Positions 24,748 through 35,757 of a stretch of 64,000 nucleotides of DNA are shown here, one piece after another. Source of the DNA: Myxococcales bacterium (GTDB lineage: Bacteria; Myxococcota_A; Polyangia; Haliangiales; Haliangiaceae); the NCBI GenBank assembly GCA_016794525.1, contig JAEUJY010000040.1:1-64000 (forward strand), written 5' to 3'. Under the pieces are notes generated by a model that saw only the letters and a list, made by a program, of their open reading frames with translations, made no database searches and was not told the DNA's origin. Numbering within the stretch: position 1 is the stretch's first letter; every line of letters starts with the position of its first letter. Position numbers and translations under genes: made by a program.

Positions 24748-25206
24748 ATGGACACCACCCCGGAGATGGTCACGCTGACCGCGACGCCCGCGATCGCGAT
24801 CCGCACCCAGCTCGGCCCGGCCGAGCTGCCCGCGTTCTTCGGCCGCGCGTTCGGCGAGCTGGCCGCATGCGCCGGCGCGCAGGTCGCCGGACCGCCGTTC
24901 GCGCGCTACCACCGCGCCGACGCCAGCGGCTTCGACGTCGAGGCGGTCATGCCGGTGCGCGCGCCGGTGCCGGTGGCCGGCCGGGTCACCGCGCTCGATC
25001 TGGCCGGCGGCCCCGCGGTGCAGATCAAGCACGTCGGTCCCTACGATCAGCTGATGCCGACCTACGCCGCGCTCGATCGCTGGCTCGCCGAGCACCACCG
25101 CACGCGCGCCGACGCCGTGCGCGAGGTCTACCTGACCAACCCCGCCGAGGAGCCCGATCCCGCCGACTGGGTCACGCTCGTGATCCAGCCGGTCGCCGCC
25201 GCCTGA
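24748..25206 (+). CDS. GyrI-like (AraC effector-binding) domain protein
   Basis: A 152-residue protein made of a single GyrI-like/SOUL-fold domain. The start pattern VTLTATPAIAIRTQLGPAELPAFFGRAFGEL and the end PAVQIKHVGPYDQLMPTYAALDRWLAEHHR...REVYLTNPAEEPDPADWVTLVIQPV are the family hallmarks (the GPYDQL and REVYLTNP...W...I(Q/H) elements). Such domains bind small molecules, alone or fused to regulators. A strong ribosome site GGAGGAG lies 4-5 nt before ATG 24748. It is 2-17 bp from the next gene, so cotranscription is possible. Confidence 0.92.
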   Translation: MDTTPEMVTLTATPAIAIRTQLGPAELPAFFGRAFGELAACAGAQVAGPPFARYHRADASGFDVEAVMPVRAPVPVAGRVTALDLAGGPAVQIKHVGPYDQLMPTYAALDRWLAEHHRTRADAVREVYLTNPAEEPDPADWVTLVIQPVAAA

Positions 25207-25223
25207 CGGTGTACGATCGGCGG

Positions 25224-25841
25224 GTGTCAGCCGCCGACGCCGAGGGCCCCGACGCCTGGTGCTACGACGCGGTCGAGCCCCGCAGCTGGGAGTACCCGGG
25301 CGGCGGCCAGCTCACCGTGCTGCGCTCGCTCGAGCTGGTGTGGCTGCGGTTCGACAGCAACCCCGCCGCGTTCGCGACGTTCGTCGAGGGCGAGCAGGCG
25401 TTCGAGGACTTCCTCGTCGGTGCGCCCGCCGGCCCGCTCAGCGACGCCGTCGCCGCCGACGTGCGCGCGTACCTGCGCGGCGCGCGGACGCCAGGCCGCT
25501 CGACCTGGCTCGCGCTCGACCTCGGCGCCGGCCTCGGCGCCGCGGCCTGGACCCTCGACGGCGTCAACCCCGACCTGTGCGAGCTGCCCGGCCCTGCCTC
25601 CGCCGGCGTCTACGGCGGCGCCGCTGCCACCAGCCGCCGCGGCATCCGCGCTCTCGTGCGGCCGGGCCCAGTCGCGGTCCGCGTCTACGCCTTCGCCGGC
25701 CACGCCCGGGTCGAGGCCGCGCTCGCGCTCGACGTCGTCGCCCACCAGCCGCGCCGCCTGCGCGTCGCGCTGGTCGACGGCGGTCCCGCGCCGGCCATCG
25801 CGCTGACCGAGGCGGCGGCACACCGCGCGATCGACGCCTGA
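25224..25841 (+). CDS. Hypothetical protein downstream of the GyrI-like gene
   Basis: A 205-residue acidic-to-neutral soluble protein with regular alternation of strands and helices and no signal peptide. A distinctive part is RSWEYPGGGQLTVLRSLELVWLRFDSNPAAFATFVEGEQAFEDFL. I do not recognise the family. Two in-frame GTG starts exist (25209 and 25224); the second is preferred because a TACGAT hexamer lies 6 nt before it (25212-25217), as at several other starts in this window. It directly follows the GyrI-like gene. Confidence 0.65.
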   Translation: MSAADAEGPDAWCYDAVEPRSWEYPGGGQLTVLRSLELVWLRFDSNPAAFATFVEGEQAFEDFLVGAPAGPLSDAVAADVRAYLRGARTPGRSTWLALDLGAGLGAAAWTLDGVNPDLCELPGPASAGVYGGAAATSRRGIRALVRPGPVAVRVYAFAGHARVEAALALDVVAHQPRRLRVALVDGGPAPAIALTEAAAHRAIDA

Positions 25842-25856
25842 CGCCCGCGCCGGTGG

Positions 25857-26591
25857 CTACGCGCTCGCGTCGAGCGCCGCCGCCAGCCGCGCCCGCTGCG
25901 CGCCCGCCGCGTCGAAGTTCGCCGGGTCGAGCCACGCCTCGTACGCCGCCCGCAGCCGCGGCCAGTCGTCGATCGTCATCGCGTACCACGCGGTGTCGCG
26001 GGCCCGGCCCTTGACGATCATGTGGTGGCGGAACAGGCCCTCGAAGCGGAACCCGAACCGCGTCGCCGCGCGCCGCGACGGCGCGTTGAGCGCGTCGCAC
26101 TTCCACTCGTAGCGGCGGTAGCCGAGCGCGTCGAACGCGTAGCGCGCGAACAGGTAGTTGGCCTCGGTCGCCACCCGCGTGCGCGCGATCGCCGGGCCCC
26201 ACACGATCGAGCCGATCTCGATCGTCCGGTGCTCGGGCGTGATGCGCAGGAACGACTGCTGCCCCTCGACCCGCGCCGTCGCCCGATCGATCACCGCGAA
26301 CGCCAGCGGATCGGTCGACGCCGCGAGCTGGTCCAGCGTCGCGCGGTGCCGCGCCGGATCCGTCGGCACCTCCGCGAACAGGTAGCGGTGCCGCGCCGCC
26401 GCGCCTGGCGCCGTCGCCGCCGCGAACAGCCCCGCCGCGTGGTGCCCCGGCTCCAGCGGCTCGAGGCGTGCGTAGCGCCCCTCCAGCGTGCGCCGCTCGG
26501 GCCGCCGCGCCGGCGACGGATCGGTCAGCCGCCGCCCGATCGGCAGCCCGGTGTCGGGATCGACTTCGGCGTCGTCGGCGGCGCGGGTCAT
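25857..26591 (-). CDS. GNAT-family N-acetyltransferase (RimJ/RimL type)
   Basis: A 244-residue protein. The core follows the RimJ/RimL plan: ARLEPLEPGHHAAGLFAA, then EIGSIVWGPAIARTRVATEANYLFARYAFDALGYRRYEWKCDALNAPSRRAATRFGFRFEGLFRHHMIVKGRARDTAWYAMT, with the acetyl-CoA helix (RTRVATEANYL) and NAPSRRAATRFGF motif. It acetylates an amine or protein N-terminus; the substrate is unknown. Its start ATG (26591) overlaps the stop of the small upstream gene (ATGA), so the two are translationally coupled. Confidence 0.92.
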   Translation of the reverse strand: MTRAADDAEVDPDTGLPIGRRLTDPSPARRPERRTLEGRYARLEPLEPGHHAAGLFAAATAPGAAARHRYLFAEVPTDPARHRATLDQLAASTDPLAFAVIDRATARVEGQQSFLRITPEHRTIEIGSIVWGPAIARTRVATEANYLFARYAFDALGYRRYEWKCDALNAPSRRAATRFGFRFEGLFRHHMIVKGRARDTAWYAMTIDDWPRLRAAYEAWLDPANFDAAGAQRARLAAALDASA

Positions 26592-26788
26592 CGCCCGAGC
26601 GTGCCTGCTCCCTCGTCGGTTGGCGAGCCGCTCGACGCGTCGTCGTTCGCGATCTCGACCCAGTACATCTGCTTGTGCGCCCGCGCCTCGTAGGCCGCCG
26701 CCATCGCCTCGGCGTCGGCGCGCGCCGCGAAGCACGCCATCTCCGTGCGCACGCCGTTGTCGTCCTGCCGCACCACCCGGAAGCTCAT
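26588..26788 (-). CDS. Small hypothetical protein coupled to the GNAT gene
   Basis: A 66-residue protein starting MSFRVVRQDDNGVRTEMACFAARADAEAMAAAYEARAHKQMYWVE. The pattern, a short strand, a helix with regularly placed Ala and a final strand, resembles a SPOR-like or small alpha/beta module for which I know no name. It is coupled to the acetyltransferase by a 4-bp ATGA overlap. Longer upstream frames are Arg-rich and not coding. Confidence 0.65.
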   Translation of the reverse strand: MSFRVVRQDDNGVRTEMACFAARADAEAMAAAYEARAHKQMYWVEIANDDASSGSPTDEGAGTLGR

Positions 26789-27252
26789 GGCGCTTCGATG
26801 CCGGCGCGGGGGCGCTCGGTGCAGCCGCGTGCGATCCCGCGCGCCGCGTCTCCGGTCGTCGGTCATGCAGCCGCCGTACCCGCGCCGCCCCACGGCGCGC
26901 CTGCGCGAAGTCCCTAGCCGGTGCGCGGCGAGGTCGCGGCGGCGCGGCGTCGGCCACGCCTGCGCGGTGACGTCGCCCCGCGCGCTTCGTCGCTGTCGCC
27001 CGCGCGTCGCGCCGCGATCACCGCGTGGGGGCGAGGCCGCGCGCGCGTCACGGCGGTGCGCGCCGTCGCCGCGATCGCGCCGCGCGAGGTGGCTCACGCG
27101 CGCGTGCGATGGCGAGCCCGCGCCGCGCGAGGTCGCGTACGTCGGCGCGCCGCGCTGTGCCGCGACCGCACGGCGCGTACCCGCGACCTGTGGGCCGGCG
27201 TCGTCGAGGAACCACAGCGACGCGCGCGCGGCCGCCGTGCGAGCGTGCGATC
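26789..27252. other. Gene-free, CGCG-rich spacer
   Basis: This 464-bp stretch between divergent genes has no credible reading frame: all six frames are Arg/Ala/Pro-rich with no domain-like pattern. It is packed with GCGCG runs and short inverted CG palindromes. No promoter hexamer near the MFS start or tRNA-like fold was found by eye. Confidence 0.5.
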
Positions 27253-28527
27253 ATGGCTCCTGCACGACACCGACGATGGATCGTGGCGGCGGCGGCGACC
27301 CTGATGCAGCTCGCGCTCGGCGCGGTCTACGCGTGGAGCGTGTTCCGCGCGCCGCTGGCCAGCGCGCTCGGCGCCAGCGTCACGCAGGTGAACCTCGCGT
27401 TCACGATCGCCAACGTCACGCTCGGCGTCGCCGCGTTCGTCGGCGGCCTGTGGCTGGCCCGGGTCGGGCCGCGCGTCGTCGCCGTGACCGCCGGCGTGCT
27501 GTACGGCGCCGGCGTCGCGCTCGCCGGCGTGCTCGGCCACCACCTCGCGCTGCTGTACCTCTGCTACGGCGTGCTCGGCGGCGCCGGCATCGGCCTCGGC
27601 TACATCGTGCCGCTCGCGACGCTGGTGAAGTGGTTCCCCGATCGCCGTGGCCTCATCACCGGCGTCGCGGTCGCCGGCTTCGGCGGCGGCGCGCTGGTGT
27701 TCGGCCCGCTGGCCCGCGCGTTGATCGTCGCCCACGGCCCGTTCGTCGCGCTCGAGGTGCTGGGCGTGCTGTTCTTGGTGATCGTGCTGGCCGCCGCCAT
27801 CCAGCTCGGCGATCCGCCCGACGGCTACCGCCCGCCCGGCTGGCAGCCGCCCGCGCTCGCCGCGCGCGCCCCCGCACCCGACGTCGGTCTCCGCGGCGCG
27901 CTCGCCACCTGGCAGTGGTACGCGCTGTGGCTGATGCTGTTCCTCAACGTCGGCGCCGGCATCTCGATCATCGCCGAGGCCGTGCCGATGGCGCAGGAGC
28001 TCACCGGCGCCGGCGCCGCGCGCGCCACCGCGCTGGTCGGCACCATCGCGCTGTGCAACGGCGCCGGCCGGCTGGTGTGGGCCGCGCTGTCCGATCGCGT
28101 CGGGCGTCGCCCCGTGTTCGCCGCGCTGTTCCTCATCCAGGCCGCCGTGTTCGCGCTGTTGCCCGTCGCCCACGGCTACCATCCGTTCCTCGCGCTCGCC
28201 TGCGTGTGCCTGCTCTGCTACGGCGGCGGCTTCGGCACCATGCCCGCGCTGGTCGCCGACTACTTCGGCGCGCGCCACGTCGGCCGCATCTACGGCCTCA
28301 TGCTCACCGCCTGGAGCGCCGGCGCCGTCCTCGGCCCGCTGATCGTCTCGCACCTGCGCGACGCCACCGGCCAGTACACCCGCGGCCTCCAGATCATCGC
28401 CGTCCTCATGCTCGGCGCCGCGATCCTGCCGATCGTGCTCCACGCCCCCCACCGCGCCACCGCCACCAGCCGCCGCTACGCCCGCGCCCGCCGCGCCGCG
28501 CGGCTCACCGGCGACAGCTGGGCGTGA
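27253..28527 (+). CDS. OFA-type major facilitator superfamily transporter
   Basis: A 424-residue protein with twelve predicted membrane helices in two bundles joined by a soluble loop (about 180-215). OFA (oxalate:formate antiporter) family signs are the opening MQLALGAVYAWSVFRAPL, the block YGVLGGAGIGLGYIVPLATLVKWFPDRRGLITGVAVAGFGGGA, and in the second half SDRVGRRPVFAALF and ALVADYFGARHVGRIYGLMLTAWSAG. The substrate is probably a monocarboxylate or oxalate-like anion, not determinable here. The start ATG 27253 matches the usual N-terminus of the family; no Shine-Dalgarno is evident. Confidence 0.9.
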   Translation: MAPARHRRWIVAAAATLMQLALGAVYAWSVFRAPLASALGASVTQVNLAFTIANVTLGVAAFVGGLWLARVGPRVVAVTAGVLYGAGVALAGVLGHHLALLYLCYGVLGGAGIGLGYIVPLATLVKWFPDRRGLITGVAVAGFGGGALVFGPLARALIVAHGPFVALEVLGVLFLVIVLAAAIQLGDPPDGYRPPGWQPPALAARAPAPDVGLRGALATWQWYALWLMLFLNVGAGISIIAEAVPMAQELTGAGAARATALVGTIALCNGAGRLVWAALSDRVGRRPVFAALFLIQAAVFALLPVAHGYHPFLALACVCLLCYGGGFGTMPALVADYFGARHVGRIYGLMLTAWSAGAVLGPLIVSHLRDATGQYTRGLQIIAVLMLGAAILPIVLHAPHRATATSRRYARARRAARLTGDSWA

Positions 28528-28533
28528 GGCGGG

Positions 28534-30327
28534 TCACGCGGCAGGTGTGGCGCGCGCGTCGAGCGCGCGGCGCACCGTCGTCGCCAGCCGGGCGCGATCG
28601 AACGGCTTGGGCACGAACGTGGCCCCGGGCGGCAGCTCGTCGGTGGTGCCGGCGGCGCGGTAGCCGCTGGTGAACACCAGCGCCAGGTCTGGGCGATCGG
28701 CCGTGAGCCGCGCCGCCAGCTCGACGCCGGTCATGCCGCCGGGCATGATCACGTCGGTGATCACCAGGTCGATCTGCGCGCGCAGCGCCGGCCACGCTTC
28801 GAGCGCCTCGGCGCCCGAGGCCGCGGCGTGGATCTGGTAGCCGCACGCGCGCAGGATGCCGGTCACGGCGCGGCGCACGGGCTCTTCGTCCTCGACCAGC
28901 AGCACCTGCTCGGTGCCGCGTGGCAGGTCGTCGACCGCGCCCGGGGCGGTCGGGCCGGGTCGCGCGGCGGGCGGCGCCGGCGGCAGCGCGATCGTGAACG
29001 TGGTGCCGGTCGGTCCGGTGGTGACCTCGATCCAGCCGCCGTGCTGCTCGACGATGCCGTAGACCGTCGACAGGCCGAGCCCGGTGCCCTGGCCGACGGC
29101 CTTGGTCGTGAAGAACGGCTCGAAGATGTGGGGCAGCGCGTCGGCGCTGATGCCGGTGCCGCCGTCGGCCACCACCAGCGTCACCCAGGCGCCGGCGCGG
29201 GCCGCGCCGCCGCGCGCCGCCGCGGCCGCGGCGTCGAGCGCCAGGGGCGCGGTCGTGATCGTGATCGGGCCGCCCCGGGGCATGGCGTCGCGCGCGTTGA
29301 CGACCAGGTTCATCACGACCTGCTCGAGCATGCCAGCGTCGGCGCGGATCGCCGGCAGGTCGGCGCCGCGCACGCAGGTCAAGGTCACGTCTTCGCCGAC
29401 CAGCCGGCGCAGCATCTTGGTCAGCTCGGCGACCACGGCGCCCAGGTCGAGGTCGCGCGGCTCGAGCGACTGGCGGCGGCTGAACAGCAAGAGCTGCCGG
29501 GTCAACCCCGACGCGCGCTCGGCGGCGGCGACGATCTCGGCGGCCGCCTCGGGGTCGGCGTCGCCGTCGCGCAGCATCGCGCCGTTGGCCAGGATGACCG
29601 TCAGGATGTTGTTGAAGTCGTGCGCGACGCCGCCGGCCAGCGTGCCCCTCGCCGCGAGCTTCTGCGCGCGCACCAGCTGCGCCTCGAGGCCCTTGCGCGC
29701 GGTGACGTCGGAGGCGACGCCGCAGATCCCGATCACGGCGCCGGCGGCGTCGCGCTGCGGGTAGCTGCGCAGGTGGATCCAGCGCACGTCGCCGTCGCGG
29801 TGGCGGATCCGGTACTCGAGGTCGGCGTGCAGGCGCTCGGCCGGGTCGGCGACCGCCGCCGCCACGCGGTCGCGGTCCTCGGGCAGCACCGAGTCGAACC
29901 AGCGCTCGGGCGTCCGGTAGAACTCGTCGCGCGCGATGCCCCACACCCGCTCGACGCCCGGGCTGACGTAGTGGAGCGTGGAGAAGTCGGGCGCCGCTGC
30001 CCAGAAGACCTCGCCGATGGTGTCGGCGATCTGCCGGAACCGGTCGTCGCTGACCTGCGCCGCCTGGACGGCAGCGATGCGCTCGCGCTCGACCGCGGCC
30101 AGGTGCCCGAACTGGGTCCGCAGGCTCAGGAACAAGAGCGTGGCGGTCACCGCGACGAACGCCCAGCCCTTGTACAGGGACAGCCACGCGCGGGTGTCGG
30201 TGTCGGAAACGAACGCGTTGACCGCGTGGTCCGAGCCCAGGATCCACAGCGCCGAGATCGCCGCGTACGGCGCGGCGATCCGCAGAGCGAGCTTGGTGGA
30301 CGACGACGTCATCGCAGTCGACGGCAT
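28534..30327 (-). CDS. Membrane-linked PAS hybrid histidine kinase with receiver domain
   Basis: A protein of about 597 residues. Two membrane segments flank a short loop ([32 protein letters not shown]). A PAS fold follows ([27 protein letters not shown]...[18 protein letters not shown]), then HisKA with [15 protein letters not shown], a HATPase with [14 protein letters not shown] and [18 protein letters not shown], and a C-terminal receiver ([14 protein letters not shown]...[13 protein letters not shown]...FTSGY...PKPF). Signals are therefore relayed inside one protein. ATG 30327 is used; ATG 30312 is an equally possible start. It is divergent from the second DUF4157 gene, 150 bp away. Confidence 0.92.
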   Translation of the reverse strand: MPSTAMTSSSTKLALRIAAPYAAISALWILGSDHAVNAFVSDTDTRAWLSLYKGWAFVAVTATLLFLSLRTQFGHLAAVERERIAAVQAAQVSDDRFRQIADTIGEVFWAAAPDFSTLHYVSPGVERVWGIARDEFYRTPERWFDSVLPEDRDRVAAAVADPAERLHADLEYRIRHRDGDVRWIHLRSYPQRDAAGAVIGICGVASDVTARKGLEAQLVRAQKLAARGTLAGGVAHDFNNILTVILANGAMLRDGDADPEAAAEIVAAAERASGLTRQLLLFSRRQSLEPRDLDLGAVVAELTKMLRRLVGEDVTLTCVRGADLPAIRADAGMLEQVVMNLVVNARDAMPRGGPITITTAPLALDAAAAAARGGAARAGAWVTLVVADGGTGISADALPHIFEPFFTTKAVGQGTGLGLSTVYGIVEQHGGWIEVTTGPTGTTFTIALPPAPPAARPGPTAPGAVDDLPRGTEQVLLVEDEEPVRRAVTGILRACGYQIHAAASGAEALEAWPALRAQIDLVITDVIMPGGMTGVELAARLTADRPDLALVFTSGYRAAGTTDELPPGATFVPKPFDRARLATTVRRALDARATPAA

Positions 30328-30424
30328 CCCACGCAGCCGTCGCGCGGAACACTCTACACCCCCCGCGTCCTCCAGACTCATGCGCGGCGCCGCCATCCTT
30401 GGCGGGTTGGTCCGGCCACGCGGC

Positions 30425-30441
30425 GACATCGACCTGATATC
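30425..30441 (+). promoter_or_regulatory. Direct repeat GACATC-N5-GATATC upstream of the second DUF4157 gene
   Basis: GACATC (30425-30430) and GATATC (30436-30441), 11 bp apart, in the 19-base match GACATCGACCTGATATCGG to the element near 16212. A candidate -10 hexamer CATGCT (30463-30468) begins 21 nt after the repeat, the same gap as for TACCGT at the first gene, and ends 9 nt before ATG 30478. Confidence 0.68.
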
Positions 30442-30477
30442 GGGGGCCGGTGCCGGCGCGCGCATGCTGGTCGCCAC

Positions 30478-32529
<2,052 letters not shown>

Positions 32530-32639
32530 GCGTCAGGCGCCGCTCGGGCCGTTGGCGCACGTCCGCGCCGGAACGAAGCCGCGGCGCGGGTCGAACGAAC
32601 CGCCGGTCGGTTCGGTGCGTCGTCGCCGCGACGTCTTCG

Positions 32640-33289
32640 GGGCGCGACCGTGCGGAAGCAGATGCCACGCCCGCCACGCCCCAGCTGGCGCGGGCGCACG
32701 CCGACGGCACCGGCGCCGGGCCGCCGTCGTTCGATCCGGTGCTCAGGCCGAGCGTGGCCGCGCCCACGAGGACGCGTACCGCGCACACCTCGAGGCCGCC
32801 GGCCGCACCGTCGTACGCGTGGGCGATCTGGCCACGACCCAGGCGGCGATCGTCGCCGGCGTCGACGTCATCGCGCAGGCGCACCTCGCGGGCGTCGCCT
32901 GGCACGGCGTCGCCGACTTCCTGGTGCGGGTCGACGCGCCCAGCGCGCTCGGGCCGCGGAGCTACGAGATCCACGAGGCCAAGCTGGCCACCGAGACCCG
33001 CGCTGGCGCCGTGCTGCAGCTGTGCGGATACGCCGCGCTGCTCGCCGAGGTGCAAGGCCGCGCGCTGCCGCGCCTGCGCATCGTCGCGCCCGGCGACGGC
33101 GCCGAGCCATTCCGCTTCGACGACCATCGCTTCGACGAGTACGCCGCGGTCTACCGCATGCTGCGCGCCGACCTCGAGGCCGCGGTGATCCCGGTCGCCG
33201 GCGTGCTGGACGAACTGCGCCAGCGTCGCGGGCCGCGCCCGCTCTGCCAGGAGCTCGGGGCGATCGTCGCGGGCGGCTCGGCTCTCTGA
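32640..33289 (+). pseudogene. Frameshifted remnant of a TM0106-type RecB-like nuclease gene
   Basis: From about 32748 to 33289 the frame encodes ERGRAHEDAYRAHLEAAGRTVV...GVDVIAQAHLAGVAWHGVADFLVRVDAPS...YEIHEAKLATETRAGAVLQLCGYAALLAEVQG, which follows the N-terminal nuclease region of TM0106-family RecB-like proteins (D, E-x-K pattern in HEAKLA). Just upstream another frame reads LARAHADGTGAGPPSFDPVL; adding one base near 32742-32746 joins it to QAERGRAHE. Further upstream no frame is convincingly coding, and the C-terminal part of the family is missing after the stop at 33289. It is a decayed or misassembled gene. Confidence 0.6.
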
Positions 33290-33313
33290 AGGACGCGAGG
33301 ATCGATCTGGCGC

Positions 33314-34918
33314 TCATGCGGGTAGCAGGCGCCCCTCGATCACCACGCCGTCGAGGCCCAGTCGCCGCGCGCACCCGAGCGCGTCGGCGCGGGTGTGGAC
33401 CAATGGCTCACCTGGCCCGTTGAACGACGTGTTGATCAGGCCAGCGACCCCGTGGTCTCGCCACAGGCGTCGAAGGAGCGCCGTCAGGAACGCATCACCC
33501 TCGCTGGCGACCTGGGCGCGTAGCGTCCCATCGGCGTGGATGACGCCGCGGAAGTGCGGCTCCCAGCCGGGAAGCAACTTCCACGCACCGAGCATGTACG
33601 GGGCGAGACGGCTGTGGGCAACGGCTGGGCCAAAGACGGCGAGGGCGACCTCGGCCAGCAGGACCGGGGCGACGGGGCGATACGGCTCGCGTCGCTTGAT
33701 GTGCTCGCTGACCCGCTGGCGCAGCGCGATGTCATCGGGGCGGGCCACGATGCTGCGGTGCCCGAGCGCGCGAGGACCGACCTCGGCCCGGCCGTGGCAA
33801 AGCCCGAGTACGTCGCCGGCCGCCAGCCGCGCCACGATCTCGTCGATCTCTGCGAGGGTGGGCTCACCCGTGTCGGAGGTGGCCAGGAACGCATCATGCC
33901 GCTCGATGTGACCGCGCTCACGATACTCTAGCCACGCTGCCGCACCGAGCGCGAGCCCGGTGTCGTTGGTGCATGGCGGGATGTGGATGGCGTCGAAGCG
34001 GCCGCTGGCCTCGAGGGCTGCGTTCGTCGGGATGTTCAGCGCCGCGCCGCCCGCGTAGTACAGCGTTCGCGCGCCGGTTCGATCTTGCCACGCCAGGATC
34101 TGAGCGCTGACCCGGCGCTCGAAGTCGAGCTGCACCGTGGCGGCAAGGTCAGCCCAGGGGATGATGGACCCGAAGTAGCCGTCGAGCGCAGCGCGAGCCT
34201 CATCGTCGTCGCGGCCAAGGAAGAACGAGCGATCTGCCAGCCAGTGGCGCAGGGCGGCATCAGGGCGCCCGTGTCCTGCGAGGCCCATGAGCTTGCCCGG
34301 CATCGCCAGGTGGTCCGACGGCGACATGCCCAACGCGAGCCGCGCGAGCGGGCCAACGTTGAAGTTGTTCAACGGTTCCTTCAGGAGGTCCCACGAAGCC
34401 TCCAGCAACCGAGCCTCGCGGCCGTCCCACCACCACGCGGTGCACGCAGAAGCGGACGCGCCACCGTCGACATGAACCAGGAGGCTCGCGGGTTCGAAGC
34501 GCTCGACGAAGGGGAGCAGGCTCCCCAAGTGGGCGAACTCGTGGCACAGCACCCAGCCCTCGGTCTCGTGGGTGGCCCTGCCGACGGACCAGCGCACATG
34601 CGCAGGCACCGCGTCCGGGGCGATGGTGACGGGGGCGCGAGGCTCGATCCGGAGATCACCTTCCGCCGAGATGAAGCGGTCGCCGGCGAACGAGTTGACC
34701 GAGACGAAACGCGTCGGACCGGCGTCTCGATACGCAGCGAGCAGTGTGGCGATGTGCTGGGGTAGGTGGTTGTCGTGCTTGCGCCGTGTCACTCGCTCGA
34801 GCGGCACGACGTCGAGCACGCGGCCGTCCCGCATGAACGCGAGCGAGTGGTCGTGGGTATGCGTCGGTGCAGCGCTTGGCGGGGCATCGGGGATGCCGTA
34901 CATGCCGATGGTCAGCAT
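33314..34918 (-). CDS. NodU/CmcH-family carbamoyltransferase
   Basis: A 534-residue protein with family blocks HDHSLAFMRDG (near residue 23, carbamoyl-phosphate chemistry), GGAALNIPTNAAL, GPRALGHRSIVA, KRREPYRPVAPVL and NTSFNGPGEPLVHTRADAL near the end. Such enzymes transfer a carbamoyl group to a hydroxyl of a sugar or natural product, using ATP and carbamoyl phosphate. ATG 34918 (MLTIGMYGIPDAPP) overlaps the end of the phosphatase gene by 7 bp, so both are coexpressed. Base composition is less GC-rich than in the flanking regions. The acceptor is unknown; the glycan genes next door are the best candidates for context. Confidence 0.92.
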   Translation of the reverse strand: MLTIGMYGIPDAPPSAAPTHTHDHSLAFMRDGRVLDVVPLERVTRRKHDNHLPQHIATLLAAYRDAGPTRFVSVNSFAGDRFISAEGDLRIEPRAPVTIAPDAVPAHVRWSVGRATHETEGWVLCHEFAHLGSLLPFVERFEPASLLVHVDGGASASACTAWWWDGREARLLEASWDLLKEPLNNFNVGPLARLALGMSPSDHLAMPGKLMGLAGHGRPDAALRHWLADRSFFLGRDDDEARAALDGYFGSIIPWADLAATVQLDFERRVSAQILAWQDRTGARTLYYAGGAALNIPTNAALEASGRFDAIHIPPCTNDTGLALGAAAWLEYRERGHIERHDAFLATSDTGEPTLAEIDEIVARLAAGDVLGLCHGRAEVGPRALGHRSIVARPDDIALRQRVSEHIKRREPYRPVAPVLLAEVALAVFGPAVAHSRLAPYMLGAWKLLPGWEPHFRGVIHADGTLRAQVASEGDAFLTALLRRLWRDHGVAGLINTSFNGPGEPLVHTRADALGCARRLGLDGVVIEGRLLPA

Positions 34919-35487
34919 CGGCGCTCGCGGCCTCGCCAGACGACCACCGGGCCATTGGCGCGAAGCTCGACTGCGAAGCCGTCCAACGGGGCGAGCCAAT
35001 CTTCCACGGCGGCCTCGCCGAAGAGCCACCCCATCGCAGGCATCAGCACCGCGTCGTGCGAGACGCAGACGCCAGAGCCAGCGGCGGCGCGGTCCAGGCC
35101 GGCGGAGAGCAGGAGCGGTACGGCCTCCTCGGGGCTGCGCATCCCGCCCAGGCGAGTTCCGGCGACCAGGGCTCGCATGACCCCCTCGGTCCCGCGCGCG
35201 GCGAACTCACGCGCCGCGAGGTCAGGATCGACGACCCAGGGGCCGTGCAGGCCGAGGCGAGTGTCGACTGCGGGTTCCTTGCCGAGGCCGTGCGCCGTCG
35301 CGCGGCAGCGCAGGAACGGGCTGGCGGCCGTCCAGCAGAGGCGAGGCCGCAGCACGTCTGCCAGGCGCGCAACCTCTGCGTAGCCGCGCGCGGTCAAGCC
35401 GACGTCGGCGAATGGATCGTCGGCCGGGAGCGGCAGGCGTTCCCCGTGCCGAATGAACAGGATGAATGGGTCCGTGGCCGGGTTCAT
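34912..35487 (-). CDS. Histidine phosphatase-family protein
   Basis: A 191-residue protein with the phosphoglycerate-mutase-like RHGE motif (FILFIRHGERLPLP), then LTARGYAEVARLADVLRP and the late catalytic His in GVCVSHDAVLMPAMGW. It removes phosphate from a small molecule, possibly a sugar phosphate, given the cluster. The start ATG 35487 (MNPATDPF) lies just before the motif; the longer upstream frame has no homology-like pattern. It is translated ahead of and overlaps the carbamoyltransferase gene. Confidence 0.87.
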   Translation of the reverse strand: MNPATDPFILFIRHGERLPLPADDPFADVGLTARGYAEVARLADVLRPRLCWTAASPFLRCRATAHGLGKEPAVDTRLGLHGPWVVDPDLAAREFAARGTEGVMRALVAGTRLGGMRSPEEAVPLLLSAGLDRAAAGSGVCVSHDAVLMPAMGWLFGEAAVEDWLAPLDGFAVELRANGPVVVWRGRERRC

Positions 35488-35757
35488 GGGAAGCCTGTTC
35501 GCGCTGTGGATGGCACCGACTTCGGCGGGGCGCAGATGAACCCCGGTAGCCTGGACGTCAGGCGAGAGCGTACGCGAACAGGCGGCCTGCACCTGCGGTC
35601 TTGTGTCCGTCGCGGCGTTCACCGGCGCGGGGTGAGCGCGGACCGTGCCGGATCGCTGTTCGGAACGCGGGACACATGACGTCTGCCGCGGGTACCGTCT
35701 CATCCCGGGGACGGCGGCGGTGTGTGCGCCGATACCAGCTGCAGCGAAGGGGACCGC

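Noticed and set aside
26789-27252. Small genes in the CGCG-rich spacer
   Set aside because: All frames lack start signals, domain-like patterns and normal amino-acid composition.
30425-30468. Sigma54 promoter in the shared DUF4157 upstream element
   Set aside because: The invariant GG and GC at -24/-12 spacing are absent; a direct repeat plus -10-like hexamer explains the conservation better.
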